Positions 47,955 through 57,806 of a stretch of DNA of 64,000 bases are shown piece after piece (the first letter of the stretch is position 1; the number at the start of each line of letters is the position of its first letter). The notes beneath the pieces are model-generated. The model made no database searches and was not told where the DNA came from. It was given only the letters and a program-made list of their open reading frames with translations. The stretch spans positions 91,843,539 to 91,907,538 of the forward strand of contig CM051519.1 of assembly GCA_028015205.1 (NCBI GenBank), given 5' to 3'. This DNA comes from Mytilisepta virgata. Lineage: Eukaryota; Mollusca; Bivalvia; Mytilida; Mytilidae. The translations under genes were made by a program, and so were the position numbers.

Positions 47955-48766
47955 TTAATATTCTCTACGATTTTCTTTATAATCAGATATTCTAGTTGGA
48001 ATGTCATCAAACAAGTCAAATTTCACTCTGTTCCCTTCAACATCCTCACCATACACGAAACAGTTGAAAAACCATGCAGCCTCAATATCAGGGTGATTTT
48101 TAAGTCTATTGGTTAAGTCAGTATTTACATTTGTGACATCGTCTGCATTGCGAATGCCTTTACGAGAGTTTTTGAAAATGGAGCGTGTTTTAATCAAGTT
48201 TGCTTTTGCTGCAGTGTTCTTCAGTTTAAGAATAACTGGTTTTACCTTATGACCTTTTGGTGCTGGAAGCCGATGGAGAGCGACAATATCAGCTGGGTTG
48301 AGTTCTACTTGACCAACTTCCTTAAAAGTATTACACACTTTTGGCTGAGATTTTTATCTTTATCTTGTTTTAGGCCATATATCTTTATATTGTGTTTACG
48401 TGAATGTTGTTCGTGGTAATTTGCCTTTGACAATGCAACTTTAGCAATTTTATGTCTTGCAGCTTCTTTGTGTTTTAACTTTTCCATTTGTTTTTTCTGG
48501 TTCTCGAGATATTTCCTCAAATTTTCATTTTCCAATTCTAATCCAGATATTCTTGACTCAAGTGGTTCAATTTCACTGAGTTTTTCTGTTATTTTATCAT
48601 CTACTATTTTGACAATATCACTTTGAAAGTTCACCAACAATTCATTTAATGTTTCTGTTATTAAAGCTTTGAGATCTTCCCTCCTTACACTGCTTTTTAA
48701 ATCAAATTTTATTTCTTCTAAATTATGCATAATAATTGTCAAATCTTCTGCACTTGAATTGGCCAC
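47955..48766 (-). pseudogene. LINE-5 ORF1 (coiled coil plus RRM/CTD-like)
   Basis: 48305-48766 begins MANSSAEDLTIIMHNLEEIK and is a long coiled coil (LESRISGLELENENLRKYL) leading to SRKHNIKIYGLKQDKDKN, the start of an RRM-like fold. After a frameshift near 48330, 47955-48338 continues as VALHRLPAPKGHKVKPVIL and FKNSRKGIRNADDVTNVN, as in the C-terminal domain of L1-type ORF1. It is an RNA-binding chaperone by family knowledge. ORF1 precedes ORF2 (47403) by about 550 bp, a stretch with no recognised gene. Confidence 0.7.
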
Positions 48767-49121
48767 ATCTGAAAAGGCTCGTTTACTTGATTGTACAGTT
48801 GATCTATCCCTATGCTTTATACCAGCTGTTAAAGTGCTTGAAGGTTTTGTTTAAGTTTGTTGTTTAAGTTTCTCTTTCTCACCACTAGCAGGCATTGTTT
48901 GTAATTAGACAGTTTCTCTCAGTTGTGACAAAAAGGTATTAAATGTCAACTTACTATTTAGTTTCTGCAAAAGGGAAAATCTCAAAGATATAATCCACTG
49001 TCCATTAGAATAAGTGAACACAAATCACTACAGTAAATATTCAAGGAAAATAAGTTTACACATCACTCATTTGTCATTATTTGTGGATAATTTCCATCAA
49101 AATCTATAGATCCAATATATA

Positions 49122-49328
49122 CTGTAAATTCAGAAATTATTGCGAGGTTTTTATTAATGCGAATAATGCGACTGGGAGAGTATCGCAAAAATAAAAACTC
49201 GCATTCTTATATCTGAAACATATTTCCGTATGCAGATTTTCCTGAAATCGCAATAATTATTCTAGCATTTTTGTACCTTCTTCAAAAATCGCAATAATAA
49301 ATGCATGCAATAATTTCTGAATTTACAG
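49122..49328. mobile_element. TA-flanked MITE (Tc1/mariner-like)
   Basis: 207 bp with perfect 22-bp inverted ends beginning CTGTAAATTCAG, flanked by TA on both sides. Non-coding. It is inserted in the 5' UTR of LINE-5, so it is younger than LINE-5. Confidence 0.88.
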
Positions 49329-49425
49329 TATCCAAATCCACATATGTTTTAAGAAATAAAAAGTCAATTAAACCATGGTAGACAGCTTTTTTTCTAGGAG
49401 CTCACAAAATGTGTGTTGACTTATT

Positions 49426-49437
49426 GGCAGCCATCTT
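49426..49437 (-). promoter_or_regulatory. YY1-like site at the 5' end of LINE-5
   Basis: AAGATGGCTGCC on the minus strand, 11-22 nt from the element's 5' end (49447). The first bases are GAAAGATTCAAAGATGGC. Human L1 has a YY1 site at almost the same place, which positions transcription start. Confidence 0.5.
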
Positions 49438-49447
49438 TGAATCTTTC

Positions 49448-49461
49448 GAACTTAAGAATGT
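49448..49461. repeat. LINE-5 target-site duplication, right
   Basis: Exact copy of 38303-38316. Confidence 0.9.
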
Positions 49462-50270
49462 GTCAACCGTCATACGCACAAAAGGCGTCCCCTCAAAAGA
49501 CCCACGATAATACAAGTGTAATCACTAGTGAGAATACAGCTCACTCGTCAACAAAGAGCGCTCTCCCGAATCAAATGCTAACTGGAGTTTAGGAGATTCG
49601 CCGTTACATCATAAACTTAATCGATCGACAAATATGGAAAATAATTTAGCGTCCAAAGATAGCGTCAATTTAAATGAAACGGAGCAAGTTACTTTCAAAA
49701 TTCCTGACCCTCCGATGAAAACGCTTTTACCGGTGTTAGTAGAAAAAGATCCTCACGGTATTATTTATCCGGAATCGATTCAAAATCTACGAGAGTGGGA
49801 ATTCTATCATATCTAGACCAGAAGACTGTACATGTAACATACCTGAGATTGTTCCAGTCAAAAAGCAGTTCGCGCTTCATCCTGCGATATTGAACATAGC
49901 CGAAAATTGTGCCGATATTGTTGAAACTGATAACTTTTGGCCTACAGATGTCAGTAAAGATGATATGTTACCTACTGGTTATAATGCATTTCACGGCAAA
50001 GGTTGTATTACCATTCTATACAAAAAATCACTTCAATTCTCTATGAAAGAAATATGTTATATTATTTCAAGCAGAGTTGTTGGTATTGCATTAGTGAATA
50101 AGTCATGTGGTTCAATATATATTTTAGGTGCTTATTTGCCCTCTAATGATAATATAGAGTCTTATAGAAATGAATTAAATACACTAGATGAATTATACAC
50201 TCACTACAGTGAGTTTGGTCATGAAATGGTTGCAGGTGACCTTAATGCTAGCTGCTTAGAGAAAGTATAA
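49462..50270 (+). pseudogene. LINE-A ORF1 end and endonuclease middle, unit 3
   Basis: 49634-49816 (MENNLASKDSVNLNETEQ...) is the counterpart of 4349-4753 in a different downstream frame. 49890-50270 carries the endonuclease middle: GYNAFHGKGCITILYKK, IYILGAYLPSND and VAGDLNAS, ending in a stop. The N-terminal WNVRGI part is deleted here but present in unit 1. Non-functional. Confidence 0.65.
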
Positions 50271-51315
50271 TGTTTATAAATCAAGAGAGTTGTTAAAGTT
50301 TGTTCACAGACACCATCTTTTTTATCCAGGTGGCGCAATTGTGAATAGTGGTCCAAATTTTACATATGTTATAAAGCAAAGGATGTTAGATTATTTTTAA
50401 GTAATGAAATATTATATAAAAAGCTAAGATACTATGAAATCCTTGAAGAGGGGTCAATAAGCAGCACATCTGATCACCTACCCATTGTTCTTGAGATCAT
50501 GTTCGAGTTTAACTCACATCTTATCTTAAATTCTAATGTAAAATATCCTGCTTGGCATAAAATTACTAATATACAAAAACAGGATTATAAGGATTTGGTA
50601 CAAACTCAGCCGTGTTATTCTTGGAAAAGATTAAGTCTGATATTTATGATATAAACGTTTTGTCGGAGGAGTTTGAGACCATTTTGCATAATGCTGTGAA
50701 CACTGCCATTCCAAATTACGGTTTTAACCCCATATTGGACAAACACGAGAAAGAACGAGCCTTAAGGCGACTATGGATTTTAGATGTCCGCCCATGTAGC
50801 ATGCAGTTCGAGACATACAAAATCTATAAACGAGCGAAAGCTGAATTCCGACACTCCCAATGCATAGCTAATGAGAATTACATACAAAAGTGCTATGAAG
50901 ATCTGAATGACGCTGCGGAACTGGACATTCGCCTGTTCTGGAAGCTAGTAAAACGCTATAAAGGGAGCTCATCAAAGGTATATCCTGAAATCATCTATAA
51001 AAACAATCTGTATAATACCCCGGGAAGTGTTGCAAATTGTTTTGCTGCATACTTTCAAGATCTTTATCAGCCACAAGATAGTGATTCTTTTGATTATGAG
51101 GCAGGACTCTTGGTAGAAAGTATATGTAAGGAAATACTTCAAATTCGTGACGACGGTAATGGTCTCTTTCCAGGTGGTGCCGTTACAGAACTCGAAGTTA
51201 GTGAAATGATAAAACAACTTAAACTAAGAAAAGCTGCTGGCTTTGACAAAATAGAAAATGAACACTTGCGGTACGGTGGAAAACCAGTTGTTAAATGTGT
51301 AACTAACTTGTTGAA
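50271..51315 (+). pseudogene. LINE-A ORF2 endonuclease end and RT start, unit 3
   Basis: The endonuclease C-terminal block (GGAIVNSGPNFTYV, STSDHLPIVLEI) lies in 50320-50510 with a stop. 50612-51319 is an open frame through YKIYKRAKAEFRHSQC to LRKAAGFDKIENEHLRYGGK, the first RT block. It is cut by a minus-strand PLE at 51316, at practically the same LINE-A position where the unit-1 PLE is inserted. Confidence 0.7.
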
Positions 51316-52004
51316 GTAAAGTCAAGAAATACCAAAAACCGTAACAACTGACAAACTCCGGAGAACAACGAAGACAAGACCAAAACAATACATGCACTAC
51401 AATTAAAAACTAAAAACGTATGAACATCATGGACCCCACCAAGAAAGTGGGGGTAGACTCAGGTGCTTCGCACGAGTAAGCAGTCTCTGCTTCCTGCAGA
51501 ACATCCGCCATGCTGCCCATGTCAAATCCGGTATGAGGAAGGGATAATATCAATGGAACAGGTCCATTTTTATTTGGGAAACGGTTTTTTTCATACCTGT
51601 CAACCAAGTCATGATGACGCCCATAAAACTTTAATAAGGATGACTTCAGCTTAGGAGTAACGTACCCCTGTCTGAGCAACTTTTCTGTCAGGAGCCGGGC
51701 TCTGTCCAGGAAGTCAATGTATATGTCACAAGCTCTGGAATAACGTATGAGTTGTGAAATATATACTCCATACGCCGGCGCGTCTGGAATATTGCCGATC
51801 AAAAATGGAATGTTGACGATTGGAAAGTCAAAGTCATCCCGTTTGTCGTAAAGTTTTGTATTCAACCTTCCTCTGGTGTCAATTTCGAGGTGAAGGTCAA
51901 GATAAGATGCAGATTTGGCAGTGTCTGTGGTATCCTTAATTTCGAGCTTATTGGTGTAGATGAGATGTAAGAAATTCCCAAAACGTGAATTGTTGAGTAA
52001 TAAA
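51316..52004 (-). mobile_element. PLE copy 3, minus strand, in LINE-A RT
   Basis: A 5'-truncated PLE of about 690 bp, reading on the minus strand from LLNNSRFGNFLHLIY through the thumb, and then 3' UTR ending TCTTGACTTTAC at 51316. The interior is mostly open (minus frame 51410-52030), with one early frame change near the end (YEKNRFPNKNG). No clear target duplication was found. Confidence 0.8.
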
Positions 52005-52700
52005 ACAACCTGATTGTAAAATGTGGACATATTCCAGAAAAGTGGAAATTACGAATTATTGTTCCGATCTTTAAAGGCGGAGGCAAGGACAAGACATGCC
52101 CAGATAACTATCGACCTCTTAGTCTATTGTCAAGCATTTTAAAATTATTTGAAAGTATCTTTAAATCACGTTTGTCCTTATTTGTTTTGCCTGAAAAAAA
52201 AACATTTCCAAATACCCAACAACAAGGATTTCAACGATACCTTAGCTGCATGACTGCCTCGTTCAACCTCCACGAGACAATTGTTGCTTTCCTGGACAAC
52301 CGAACAAATTTTGATACTGTGTGGTGGTTAGGCTTAATGTACAAGCTGAATAAGCTAGGGGTGAAAGATGAAATATGGTCGATAATAAATGGTTGTCATT
52401 GTAATACCATGAGCACTGTTGTTGTAAACCAAAGTCAACCATATTTTTTTCCTGTTAGGCAAGGTGTCTGGCAATGGGGTGTTTTTTCATGCTTATTGTA
52501 TTTAGCATAAATTAATGATCTACTTAATGACCTCGAAACATTTAATAATAAAACTGGTCTATTTCATATAAGTAGCTGTTCACCAGCTTTAGCTGACGAC
52601 ATTTCATCTATCAGTACTACGCCAACTGGGTTGCAGCGAATGTTGGACTTCTGTGAATCATATGTTTTTCGATGAAGATCCAACTTTAATGTGAATAAGT
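52005..52700 (+). pseudogene. LINE-A reverse transcriptase, unit 3
   Basis: RT resumes after the PLE: PEKWKLRIIVPIFKGGG and YRPLSLLS near 52040-52130, then 52127-52510 with QQQGFQRYLSCM, motif A changed to VAFLDNRTNFDTVW, and VRQGVWQWGVF. A frame break is followed by LADDISSIS near 52590-52615, where the catalytic ADD is kept, unlike in unit 1. The sequence stops at about 52700, where a PLE tail and then the THAP transposon intervene. Confidence 0.7.
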
Positions 52701-52703
52701 TGT

Positions 52704-52829
52704 TGATATGTTTTTAGTTTTTAATTGTAGTGCATGTATTGTTTTGGTCTTGTCTTCGTTGTTCTCCGGAGTTTGTCAGTTGTTACGATTTTTCTCTCCT
52801 TCGAATATCCCTTTGGTATTTCTTGACTT
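52704..52829 (+). mobile_element. PLE 3' tail fragment
   Basis: Only 3' UTR (TTTTAGTTTTTAATTGTAGT to TCTTGACTTT), matching 8915-9036. It lies directly against the left inverted repeat of the THAP transposon. Confidence 0.75.
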
Positions 52830-55572
52830 TAAAGTGGAACTAAAACGCTTATAGAAAGTTATTTTCATTTTATAGTACTAAAAAACGTATAAAAACGCAA
52901 AAAACCCGATGAAATTCGGTAACTTAGTTTTCGAGATATTAGAAAAATACTGGCCGATCGTCATTTGCACACCTGAACGATTTGTTAAAAAACTCGAATA
53001 TTACTAGTCGCCGGAAGTGACGTACTGTGCGGTTCAGATCTTGTACATAAATAGGTACAGGTCATTTGCAAAGTGAAAGCAGATTCAGTTGATTGTTTAT
53101 ACGTTATTAGTGACAACTATCGATTGACAATGCTTCTTATATATTCACCGACACTTGTTTGATGAAACATTGTACTTAATTTAAATCTACAATTCAACAA
53201 TGGGAAGGAATTGTGCAGTTGCGGGATGCAGCAACTCTGCAAAAACGGGACATACTCAACACGCTTTTCCAAAGGATGACCGACAACGTAACTTGTGGGT
53301 TAGTTTTGTAAAACTAACCCGTGTGGATTTTACTGTGCCAACTAAACACTCAGCCATATGTTCATAACACTTCTCAGAAGAATGCCATGAGGTTGACAGG
53401 TTGAGATTCAAGGAGTTATTTGGTTTATCTGCTCATAACGGCAAGAGACTATTGCCAGGTTCAGTGCCAAGCATTTATCCCAACCAGCATGACCAGTATA
53501 CATGGTATAGTGACGGTCTGCACCAAAATACTTTTGAAAAAATAATTCTAACATGTCTGATCTTATTTGTTTTTATATACCATGCAAATGTCTTTATATA
53601 TACATCAAATTTATGTGTATATATGCACATGTTTGAAAATGAATGCATTATCATAATGTCATTGTGAGAATAAGCCTACATTAAGCCTATGCAGCCTCTC
53701 CTGTTGAATCAAAATTTTTTATGTATAATATATTGTACCTTTACATCATACATAGGGTATATTTAAGGGTATTTTTAGAGTTATTGTGTTTGATTTACAC
53801 CCCTTCTTTTCAAACCACCACAGTTACCAACATCCTGAACATAGGGCTATTTAAAAATATTATTAATGGAGTAAGTAGAAGGTACATGTAAGGCCGCTTA
53901 TATCAAATGCAGAGCCTTGACAGGCATGACTTTGAAAAGATGTAGCCAACAAGCTAACATTAGTTGTAGTACAATAAGAGGCTATTATAGCGAAATGTGT
54001 AGCTCCATAAAAAGTTATTCTGGTCCCATGTCCCTCTGAATTTTTTTCTCTTTCTATGAGCATAAAAGTTATACATTTGTAACCATAATAATTTCAAATA
54101 TTAAGAGTCTGCTGACTATGGTAAAATAATACAATATAGAACAATACATGTACTTCCATGATATAACTACCTCTCTATTTATATAACATGTTCATGATCA
54201 TAATCCTGATAATGCAGAAAATAATTTGGGTAAAAATGTAGCTTTTTTTTAAAGACATTCTATTTCATTAGCAATGTAAAGCTAAAGCAAAGTTTGAATG
54301 TCTAATTATTTATTAAAAGAATATGTATTTATTTATTCATTATTTATAAAAAAATATATATATATATGACACTTCCAATCGTGCAAGAAATTTTAATTTC
54401 CCCCTAAATAGTATTAAACACCTGTGAAAATTAAAACTAGTTCATGATATAAAACAAATTAGTAAACATGTGGATGGATATTTATCACCTTTAATCCTGG
54501 TAATTAAAACAGTTAAAGTTTTAGCACCTATTAATTAACATCCTGTTATCTAGTAATAAAGATCAAACAAAAGTTTTAATCCCTCCAATCAGGTAAATAA
54601 CAACTTGGCCATGCACCTACCACCTGTGGAGTAAATCAATATACCGATAACAAAGTCATCAGAAAGGTGTTATGAAAACCAGTTTTGACTGGTATTATAA
54701 TTCAAATTACACAAAGAGCATAAAGTCCCATAACCAATATTAACCAAATTATAACTCTACAAATGTGGGAATTATTTTATAAGTTGAATAATTTTTTTTT
54801 ATTAAAATCCATCAAAATCTTTTATTAAAGTTTTAGGTGTACAGTGCAGTTTCTCCAATGATTCTCTACATATTTTTATTATTACAGCAAGGATTGTAAG
54901 AAATTACTTATCCCTCTCTACATATATGTCTCTGATTAAACTAAGAAATTTATTATATTTTTATCAGAAAATTCTGAAATTTTATGAATCTGTCAATTCA
55001 ATAAAAAAAAAAACACATTACAATTCTACGTCAAAATCTATATTACTATTCAGTAACTTATATCACTATTTGTAAAACATCTGTTTTAAAACTATCAATT
55101 AATATTGTGTTTTATATTTGCTTGTTTAAAAAAATAGTGTTTGTTTTTTATTCCTATAAAATGGTCTTCCATTTGTATTTATGTTATACACACCTTTCAA
55201 AATATCTTTCACTTTCATTCTTTTTATATATATGTATATGGGGGCATTTATTGAAATTTATTGGTATACTATTATAAATCACTAGCATTGCTGTCTTCAT
55301 CCATAATATATTCCTTCTGGTCAATGTAAACAAGTTCAAGAGTAGCCCGCACTGTACGTCATTTCCGGTCAATCGGGGTCACTCAGCGAGGAAACCCTGT
55401 TTCCGGAAATAGCGCTGATTGGATTTCCCACAGGTAAAAATAATCCAACTTCACTCGCTATTTTCTCCGTTATTACTTGACCAAATTTCATCGGGTTTTT
55501 TGCGTTTTTATACGTTTATTTAGTACTATAAAATGAAAATAGCTTGCTATAAGCGTTTTAGTTCCACTTTAA
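52829..55572 (+). mobile_element. Inverted-repeat DNA transposon with THAP domain (P-like)
   Basis: 2.74 kb with long terminal inverted repeats of about 100 bp, starting TTAAAGTGGAACTAAAACGC, and a further inverted pair at 53012-53032 and 55345-55368 around TGACGTAC. A THAP-domain exon remnant lies near the left end; 53550-55340 is AT-rich and holds no transposase core, so it is an internally deleted, non-autonomous copy. P-superfamily membership is inferred from the THAP domain. It interrupts LINE-A of unit 3. Confidence 0.75.
53200..53514 (+). pseudogene. THAP zinc-finger domain remnant
   Basis: From the ATG at 53200: MGRNCAVAGCSNSAKTGH, then HAFPKDDRQRNLWV, PTKHSAICS, a TAA stop at 53364-53366, and HFSEECHE in the same frame, ending LLPGSVPSIYP. 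This is the THAP pattern C-x4-C ... C-x2-H with the HxFP and closing PSI-like AVPTIF block. Such domains bind the inverted ends of P-type transposons. The stop falls between the third Cys and the His. No catalytic transposase segment follows; the frame degrades into hydrophobic nonsense after 53514, possibly past a splice donor. Confidence 0.75.
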
Positions 55573-56605
55573 TTGTCTATAATGCAATTTTCTCGTAATC
55601 CTCGTAATGTGCCATTGAACTTCAATTGGCATATTGGAAACGCAGCTGTTCCTATTTTCGATGATTTCACACACCTTGGCATTTTTATTAATTCAAAGTT
55701 TAGATCCTCCGACAGGATATCGAACTCTTGCAAGAAAGGGCGGAACTCGTTCTTTGCATTTAGTGGTGTATGCTCGAAATCAACGAATCCATGTGTATTA
55801 TTGAAACTATATAAATCTGTAGTTATACCCTCGGTTACATATGGATGTGAAGTTTGGTGTAATCTTAAATCAAACGACATAAGAACTTTAAATTGTTTTC
55901 AACACCTAATCGTTAAACGGATTCTCGATCTTAAAACTTCAACTAGGTCAGATATGTGCCAGAGCATACTAGGACTCCACCTGATCATATCAGTTATGAC
56001 AAGAAAAAGTTATACTTCCTACAAAAGTTGTGTTGTCTTGAGGAGCAATTCTTGACAAAGAAGATATTCATTACAAGTTTGTTTTCCTATCTCATGGATA
56101 ACGAACGTAAACATTTTGGATTTATACCTGACATTGTTGAATATTCGCTTCATTATTATTGGAAAATGACAATGATTTCCGACGGTTTAGAAATATTAAA
56201 AAATCAGTAGAGGTAACAAGGTTCAGGAAGAATTCTTTTTAAAATAGAGAAATTAGAAATTCATTTTTAATTACTAAATTCCTGACAGATATTCCAGCTA
56301 ATACGGAGAAAATTTGCGCACTGTGTAACAGAAAATGCTCAGATATATACGTACATGCATGTTGTTCCTGCATTAGAAGACAACATCTTCGAGATATATG
56401 GTGGGACTTGATAATTGAAAACTTTCCGTTACAGATGTTCGTAGAAGTCGACTCTTATGGCGAGGAAAATGCGTATCAGATTCTTTTGGGCAGACCCGTG
56501 GTGTCTGCTGATATTGACATGGATATCTTTCTTCCGTTTTGTCATAGGCACTTGATCCAGTGTCTTGCCATCTACAATCGTTTATTGGGAACTAATGGCA
56601 ATTAG
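55573..56605 (+). pseudogene. LINE-A RT thumb and C-terminal end, unit 3
   Basis: Counterpart of 10180-11216. 55573-56055 starts MQFSRNPRNVPLNFNW and includes FTHLGIFINSKF and YGCEVWCNLKSND. A frame change near 55990 leads to 55956-56210 and then the Cys-rich CALCNRKCSDIYVHACCSC. 56408-56605 ends FCHRHLIQCLAIYNRLLG. Frameshifted, non-functional. Confidence 0.7.
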
Positions 56606-56763
56606 TGCTGATGCATTGAATGTCGCCAACTGAAATGAACGGCTCTGTTATTGTCTACATTTTTGGTGGGAATATGAACTTCTTATCATTCCAGGCCATA
56701 CATGTATATATTTAATGTAATACCGCCAGCGCGGCGTTAAACATCGTTTAATCAATCAATAGA
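56606..56763 (+). other. LINE-A 3' UTR followed by a SINE-like tail
   Basis: LINE-A 3' UTR up to about 56708, then ACCGCCAGCGCGGCGTTAAA and (ATCA)n to 56759, as at 28640-28689. Only the 3' end of the SINE-like unit is present. Confidence 0.5.
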
Positions 56764-57090
56764 TTTTGTGTTACATTTTGCTCAGTCATCAGATCATTTT
56801 TATTCTTCAACTTCATTTCCAGTTCTTTACACCAATTGTTATTATTAAAGTCGACCTCAAACAAGGTAGAGAACATTTTTCGAAGAAGCAAAAAGTTTGG
56901 AATAAATCCCCTAGTACATAATGTAGGGGATGTAATTCTATTGAACGATTAGTCAATACATTCATTGGCTTAATCGACAGCCAAATAACCATCCTTGATG
57001 TGTATTTGTCATCCACAGGCCAAAACGATGAGTTTCAGAGAATAAATGATACCTCTGTCGACGACTCATACGTCGGAATATTTTGACCGA
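56764..57090 (+). other. Flank F2, unit 3, with decayed possible exon
   Basis: Same frame as 28806-29027 but with TAA before the CRGCN block. It keeps SQITILDVYLSSTGQN and the terminal SYVGIF followed by TGA. Confidence 0.3.
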
Positions 57091-57806
57091 AACCTTTTCT
57101 TGTTTATTAGTTTACATTAATGTTGGGACTTTTATTATTTCGAACTCTTTAAAAAAAAGTTTAAAAATCGTCTGTTTTGAAATTACTAGAAGGGGAAACT
57201 TCTAAGTATGGGCCTCTGGACTATAGCACCAATATGACCGCCATTACTAAAAGTAACAAAAATCAGCAAAACAATGTATATTTTCCTTGAATGAAATCAA
57301 CCTATGGAAGAACCCCATTAGGCGTATCGCTGTCAAAATTGTGTTAGGGTCTGCATCGTGGACCATATTACAAATTTTACTGATATACACCTATATGTTT
57401 GTGAGAAACAACAAAAATAGATACATCATAACTGTAAAAAGTATACAACTTATTGAAAAATCTTTGATCTGAAACTATCAAATAATTGTGAACGAAATCC
57501 GAGGAATAAAAGTAAGTTTAATTACCAACACGTTTTGTTGAGAAACAGGGCAAATATACCTAAGGAGCAAACCAAAAAACGCAATCCACTTGACAGGCAA
57601 ACCCGCGATGACAAATAAACAACCTCATGCACAACAAATAAACACTGAAAACTAAAACAATTATGAACAAAACTAACTCCTATAAAACAAGTAATGATAG
57701 ATAGATTAAAATGGCTGTAATTGCCCAAATTTATGTAATAGATATTTCATTATATTTATACTACTCCTTTGAATATTAGCATCTTAATTTTATTTTTTAA
57801 AAGCTT
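57091..57806. other. Flank F2 downstream of C1q gene 3
   Basis: Homologous to 16318-17029. No gene. AATAAA on the minus strand near 57795 could be the polyadenylation signal of C1q gene 3. Confidence 0.5.

Larger units (their letters stand above)
38317..49447 (-). mobile_element. L1/Tx1-like LINE (LINE-5), minus strand, with nested LINE-4 and MITE
   Basis: An insertion of 11.1 kb in LINE-A of unit 3, bounded by a 14-bp target-site duplication. The low end starts with a T-run (the 3' tail of a minus-strand element) and the high end reaches an intact-looking 5' end, so it was full length when inserted. Its own sequence is 38317-39763 (3' third) and about 45062-49447 (5' part). LINE-4 lies between, with loss of part of ORF2 and an 84-bp inverted duplication. 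38317-38657 is its 3' UTR. Confidence 0.88.

Noticed and set aside
53863..54063. Short frame within the THAP transposon interior
   Set aside because: No similarity to a transposase and no motif; AT-rich chance frame.
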